Position numbers and translations under genes: made by a program
In this document: positions 5,663 to 8,633 of the stretch, in pieces
Layout: every line of letters begins with the position of its first letter
Numbering within the stretch: position 1 is the first letter of the stretch
Origin: Archaeoglobales archaeon
GTDB lineage: Archaea > Halobacteriota > Archaeoglobi > Archaeoglobales > Archaeoglobaceae
DNA length: 8,633 nt
Reading direction: 5' to 3'
Assembly: GCA_003662985.1 (NCBI GenBank)
Contig: QMZD01000056.1
Span: 1 to 8,633 of the forward strand
Notes under the pieces: model-generated
What the model saw: only the letters and a program-made list of their open reading frames with translations
What the model was told of the DNA's origin: nothing
The model's database searches: none

Positions 5663-6817
5663 ATGAGATTACATGAGTACCAAGCCAAAAGCATTTTCTC
5701 TAACCACGGGATTAGAGTTCCTAGAGGAAAGTTAGCTAAAAATTTAGAAGAGGTGAGAAAAATAGTAGAAGAATTAGGAGAAGAGGTAGTACTAAAAGCA
5801 CAAGTTCTTACTGGTGGAAGAGGAAAAGCTGGAGGAATTAAAAAAGCCAAAAGTGCCGAAGAAGCTATAGAACATTCAAAAAATATGTTCGGAAAAAATA
5901 TAAAAGGACTTACTATAAACAAAATATATATTGAAGAATTAATAGAAGTAGAAAGAGAGCTATACCTTGGATTTACTTATGATGGATTAAACAAAAGTAT
6001 AGTTATGTTAATTAGCACCTTTGGAGGAATGGACATCGAGGATATTGCCGCGCAACATCCCGAGAAAATAATAAGAAAAACAATAGACCCACTCATAGGA
6101 TTCTGGGATTTTTTGATAAGAGAGGCATTGTATGAATTGGAGATTCCAAAAAAATTCTTCAAACCTATTGCATCAATAGCCAAAAAACTATATCGTGTTT
6201 TCATAGATTACGAGGCTGAATTATGTGAAATTAACCCACTTGCAATAACCAAAGACGGAGACATTTGTGCTCTGGATGCAAGGCTAAATATAGATGACGA
6301 TGCTCTTTACAGAAACCCCGATTTTATAAAACTGAAAGATTACTCACAAATGGAACCGCTTGAAAGAACTGCTGAAGAAAAGGGTTTAAAGTACGTCAAG
6401 CTAAGTGGAGATATAGGTTTAATTGCAGCTGGTGCGGGAATGGGAATGGCTACCGCAGATTATATCCATAATTTCGGTGGAAATCCAGCAAATTTCTTCG
6501 ATATCGGTGGTGCAACTCCTGAAATTGTCAAAAAATCATTTGAACTCCTGCTCCAAGACAGTAGATTGAAAGTAATTTTTGTCAACGTTTTAGGAGGGTT
6601 AACTAGATGCGATTGGATTGCAAAAGGTTTGATAGAGGCGTTCAACGATCTTAAAGTTAGATTGCCAGTAGTAATAAGATTATCAGGAACCAACGAATAC
6701 GAAGGGAGAGAGATTCTCATTAGACATATCCAGGAAAATGATTTGAAAGGTGTTTTTATAGTTGAAAGCATGGAAGAAGGGGCTAAGAAGGCGGTAGAGA
6801 TTTCAAAGGGAGGGTAA
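5663..6817 (+). CDS. sucC: Succinyl-CoA ligase (ADP-forming) type beta subunit
   Basis: A 384-residue beta subunit of the ADP-forming acyl-CoA ligase family; with the alpha subunit it makes a CoA ester from a carboxylate, CoA and ATP, or ATP in reverse. Length and order match E. coli SucC (388 residues). Residues 1-230 are the ATP-grasp domain: start MRLHEYQAK, nucleotide-binding Lys45 and GGRGKAGG (51-58), and the Mg2+ ligands Asn191 (EINPL) and Asp205 (LDARLNIDD). Residues from about 245 form the CoA-ligase domain, with GGNPANFFDIGG (272-283) and VNVLGGLTRCD (307-317). Two pocket features differ from E. coli: the Asn264 position (VNGAGL) is Ala256 (AAGAGM), and the Gly-Ile-Val loop (321-323) is Gly312-Leu-Thr. 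Since succinate binds in this domain, another dicarboxylate such as malate, itaconate or mesaconate is possible. First gene of a four-gene operon; its mRNA looks leaderless. Confidence 0.9.
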   Translation: MRLHEYQAKSIFSNHGIRVPRGKLAKNLEEVRKIVEELGEEVVLKAQVLTGGRGKAGGIKKAKSAEEAIEHSKNMFGKNIKGLTINKIYIEELIEVERELYLGFTYDGLNKSIVMLISTFGGMDIEDIAAQHPEKIIRKTIDPLIGFWDFLIREALYELEIPKKFFKPIASIAKKLYRVFIDYEAELCEINPLAITKDGDICALDARLNIDDDALYRNPDFIKLKDYSQMEPLERTAEEKGLKYVKLSGDIGLIAAGAGMGMATADYIHNFGGNPANFFDIGGATPEIVKKSFELLLQDSRLKVIFVNVLGGLTRCDWIAKGLIEAFNDLKVRLPVVIRLSGTNEYEGREILIRHIQENDLKGVFIVESMEEGAKKAVEISKGG

Positions 6818-6819
6818 AA

Positions 6820-7692
6820 ATGGCGATCATAGTTGATGATAATAGTAGAGTGATAGTTCAAGGGATTACTGGTCGTGAAGGTAGTTTCCATACTAAAAAG
6901 ATGATCGAATATGGAACAAATATAGTAGGAGGTGTAACGCCTGGAAAAGGAGGAAGTGAAATCTATGGAGTTCCTGTTTTCAATACTGTAGCTGATGCTG
7001 TAAAAGAAACAAAAGCTGACACCACTATTACTTTCGTTCCTCCATCAGTTGGAGCTGATGCAGTTTTGGAAGCTATTAATGCTGGAGTAGAAAAAATTGT
7101 TTGCATAACTGATGGTATACCTTTACATGACGGGCTAAAGATTTGCCGTGCATCAGTTTATAATAACACAATTTTGATCGGTCCGAATACACCCGGAATT
7201 ATTAGCCCAAGTAAAGCAGTTGTCGGACTCATGCCCACCCACATCTTTCTTGAAGGAAATGTTGGAATACTATCTCGAAGCGGCTCGTTGATATATCAGA
7301 TGTCTTATGATCTAACAAAAAAGGGAATTGGACAATCAACAGTTATTGGAATTGGGGGAGATAGAGTTACTGGTTTGAGTATTATCGAAGTACTTCAAAG
7401 ATTTGAGGCAGACAAACAAACAGATGTTATAGTTCTGATAGGTGAGATCGGGGGTAGAGAAGAAGAGACAGCTGCCAGATTTATAAAAGAGAATATCACG
7501 AAACCGGTAGTAGGGTATATAGTAGGATTGACTGCTCCACCCGGTAAAAGAATGGGACATGCTGGAGCAATTATTGAGGGAGTAGGAGGCTCTGCCGAGT
7601 CTAAAATAAAGTCCTTAAATGAGGCCGGAGTAAAGGTAGGGAAAACCATGGCAGAGGTGGCAGAAATTGTCGCTAAGCTATTAAAAAGATAA
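6820..7692 (+). CDS. sucD: Succinyl-CoA ligase type alpha subunit
   Basis: A 290-residue alpha subunit, the normal length for SucD. The N-terminal CoA-binding Rossmann domain shows [20 protein letters not shown] (13-32) and GGVTPGKGG (37-45); NTPGI (123-127) is the next conserved turn. The C-terminal ligase domain has SRSGSLIY (152-159), [10 protein letters not shown] (176-185), GEIGGREEE (208-216) and the phosphorylated active-site His247 in [13 protein letters not shown] (242-254). All catalytic elements are present, so it should be active with the beta subunit. Small departures from E. coli are SLIYQ for TLTYE and DRVTG for DPIPG, which may go with a changed substrate pocket. It starts two bases after the sucC stop, with a strong ribosome-binding site (GGGAGG, 6808-6813) inside the end of sucC, so the two subunits are made together. 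Confidence 0.92.
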   Translation: MAIIVDDNSRVIVQGITGREGSFHTKKMIEYGTNIVGGVTPGKGGSEIYGVPVFNTVADAVKETKADTTITFVPPSVGADAVLEAINAGVEKIVCITDGIPLHDGLKICRASVYNNTILIGPNTPGIISPSKAVVGLMPTHIFLEGNVGILSRSGSLIYQMSYDLTKKGIGQSTVIGIGGDRVTGLSIIEVLQRFEADKQTDVIVLIGEIGGREEETAARFIKENITKPVVGYIVGLTAPPGKRMGHAGAIIEGVGGSAESKIKSLNEAGVKVGKTMAEVAEIVAKLLKR

Positions 7693-7726
7693 TTAAATTT
7701 GAGAGAAGCTTGAAGAGGTGAAAGGG

Positions 7727-7948
7727 ATGGGTGAGAGATTGAAATGTGGTTTTTGTGGAAAAGAGACTGAACCTAGAAGAGTAGATAAGGATAAAGTCGT
7801 GATTTTTTACTGCAAAGAATGTGGTAGTGTGACTGCTGCATATCTCAGAGAGTTTGAGGACCTTCTGAGATTTGGGAAACTTTTTGAGAAATTTCCACTT
7901 AATCATTTCAAACCAAAACCGCCATCTTTTATTAAAACTACGAGGTGA
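7727..7948 (+). CDS. Small zinc-ribbon protein, function unknown
   Basis: A 73-residue protein with two Cys pairs, Cys7/Cys10 (CGFC) and Cys29/Cys32 (CKEC), spaced 18 residues apart: a zinc-ribbon or rubredoxin-like knuckle. The remaining 40 residues are a charged helix-like stretch (REFEDLLRFGKLFEKF) and a basic, Pro-containing tail. I do not recognise a named family. The ATG at 7727 is chosen because GAGGTG (7715-7720) sits six bases before it; the in-frame GTG at 7718 overlaps that site. It lies 34 bases after sucD and its stop overlaps the ribosome-binding site of the hydratase gene, so it belongs to the same operon. It could be a metal-binding partner of the enzymes around it or a small regulator; zinc-ribbon partners of acyl-CoA enzymes are known in archaea, but usually with an OB domain, which is absent here. 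Confidence 0.75.
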   Translation: MGERLKCGFCGKETEPRRVDKDKVVIFYCKECGSVTAAYLREFEDLLRFGKLFEKFPLNHFKPKPPSFIKTTR

Positions 7949-7949
7949 T
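7942..7949 (+). promoter_or_regulatory. Ribosome-binding site of the hydratase, overlapping the zinc-ribbon stop
   Basis: GAGGTGAT is fully complementary to the archaeal 16S rRNA tail, contains the TGA stop of the zinc-ribbon gene (7946-7948) and ends four bases before the ATG at 7954. It fixes the start and suggests translational coupling. Confidence 0.75.
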
Positions 7950-7953
7950 TAAA

Positions 7954-8633
7954 ATGGCTAACGATTCTGTCGAAATATCGGAAGGAAAAATTACAAATCA
8001 AGCCTTAATTGACTGGGTAAGCCGTATTGGTGCAGAGTTAAGAATTAGAAATATTTTCAATACTGAAGTTACAAAAGATAGCATCAGACATTTTGTTGAT
8101 GGGATAGGTGATTCCAACCCCCTTTGGAGGGATGAGGGCTATGCGGCTAAGACGTCATATAAAAAATTACCGGCCCCGGTTAGCTGGTTGTACAGCATTT
8201 TCCCCACATGGGTCCTTCAAGGTCTTCCTGGTGTTCACGCCTTTCATTCAGGCAACCTTTGGAATTTTTATAAACCTATTCGTATAGGAGATAGAATAAA
8301 ACCAAAATGTGTATTTACAGGATTTGAGGTTAAACCTAGCAAATTCGCTGAAGTAACTGTTTTTGAGTACCAAAATTCCAAATTTTTTAATCAAAATGGA
8401 GAATTAGTTGCCGATACAAACCTGTGGCTTATAAGGGCTGAAAGAAGTAAAGCAAGAGAAAAAAGAAGATATTCTAAATACGTTTTGCCACATCCTTGGA
8501 CAAAAGAAGAATTGGAGGAAATTGAAGAACAAATTTTAAAAGAGAAGCCTAGGGGATCTGAACATAGATACTGGGAAGATGTGGAGGTTGGAGAGGAACT
8601 GCCAATTATTACAAAGGGTCCATTTGGTCTCAC
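7954..8633 (+). CDS. MaoC/FAS1-type acyl-CoA dehydratase (hydratase), N-terminal part
   Basis: A partial gene: 226 complete codons are seen before the window ends. The protein has the N-terminal hot-dog domain (FAS1_DH type) of two-domain acyl-CoA hydratases of roughly 350-400 residues. Marks are IRHFVDGIGDSNPLWRD (44-60), APVSWLYSI (74-82), LPGVHAFHSGNLWNFY (91-106) and KPIRIGDRIKPK (107-118), then a charged linker (162-203) with TKEELEEIEEQI and RYWEDVEVGEELP (205-217), the usual entry to the second, catalytic domain that is missing here. The Asn-Pro-x-His-x-Asp pattern of hydratase 2 reads NPLWRD in this half, so the catalytic His should be in the missing half, as usual for the family. These enzymes hydrate or dehydrate 2-enoyl-CoA esters, including mesaconyl-CoA and itaconyl-CoA. 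Following a dicarboxylate-CoA ligase, it probably acts on that product. Conserved start and linker make the family secure. Confidence 0.85.
   Translation, partial: MANDSVEISEGKITNQALIDWVSRIGAELRIRNIFNTEVTKDSIRHFVDGIGDSNPLWRDEGYAAKTSYKKLPAPVSWLYSIFPTWVLQGLPGVHAFHSGNLWNFYKPIRIGDRIKPKCVFTGFEVKPSKFAEVTVFEYQNSKFFNQNGELVADTNLWLIRAERSKAREKRRYSKYVLPHPWTKEELEEIEEQILKEKPRGSEHRYWEDVEVGEELPIITKGPFGL

Noticed and set aside
7718..7720. GTG at 7718 as the zinc-ribbon start
   Set aside because: It lies within the GAGGTG ribosome-binding site that serves the ATG at 7727.
8391..8633. - strand open frame at the right end
   Set aside because: It is antisense to the hydratase gene, which has strong family similarity.

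Overview
The window is AT-rich and looks archaeal. Three things point that way. Promoters are of the TATA/BRE type, with at least one gene whose mRNA appears to start at its start codon. Ribosome-binding sites are of the GAGGTGA type. The window also holds an NrpR-type (DUF128) regulator and the remnant of an insertion sequence of a kind common in archaea. I cannot place the organism below domain level. The theme is handling of small carboxylic acids and their CoA thioesters. No rRNA, tRNA or CRISPR array was seen.

Left part, + strand (1-3533): the C-terminal part of an acetyl-CoA hydrolase/4-hydroxybutyrate CoA-transferase family protein, cut by the window edge; a complete propionate/acetoacetate-type CoA-transferase with its catalytic Glu; and, after about 90 bases, a 12-helix MFS transporter.

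Middle (about 3540-3990): no intact gene. It holds a decayed transposase fragment on the - strand, readable only by changing frame several times, so it is an old, dead insertion sequence that has lost its catalytic half.

Right part (4108-8633): a divergent locus around an 88-base intergenic region. Leftward run a TRAP-transporter small subunit (dctQ, with no dctM or dctP partner in view) and, six bases on, an NrpR-like regulator with one winged helix and one DUF128 domain. Rightward run a succinyl-CoA-ligase-type beta subunit and alpha subunit, a 73-residue zinc-ribbon protein, and the N-terminal two-thirds or so of a MaoC/FAS1-type acyl-CoA hydratase that leaves the window. The intergenic region has a TATA box for each direction and an imperfect palindrome between them.

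Working model (inference): an imported di- or tricarboxylate is activated by the ligase, hydrated as its CoA ester by the MaoC-type enzyme, and the locus is tuned by a regulator whose family senses 2-oxoglutarate. Residues of the ligase beta subunit that line the succinate pocket in E. coli SucC are changed here, so the substrate may not be succinate. This ligase-regulator-hydratase locus is the most interesting part of the window.
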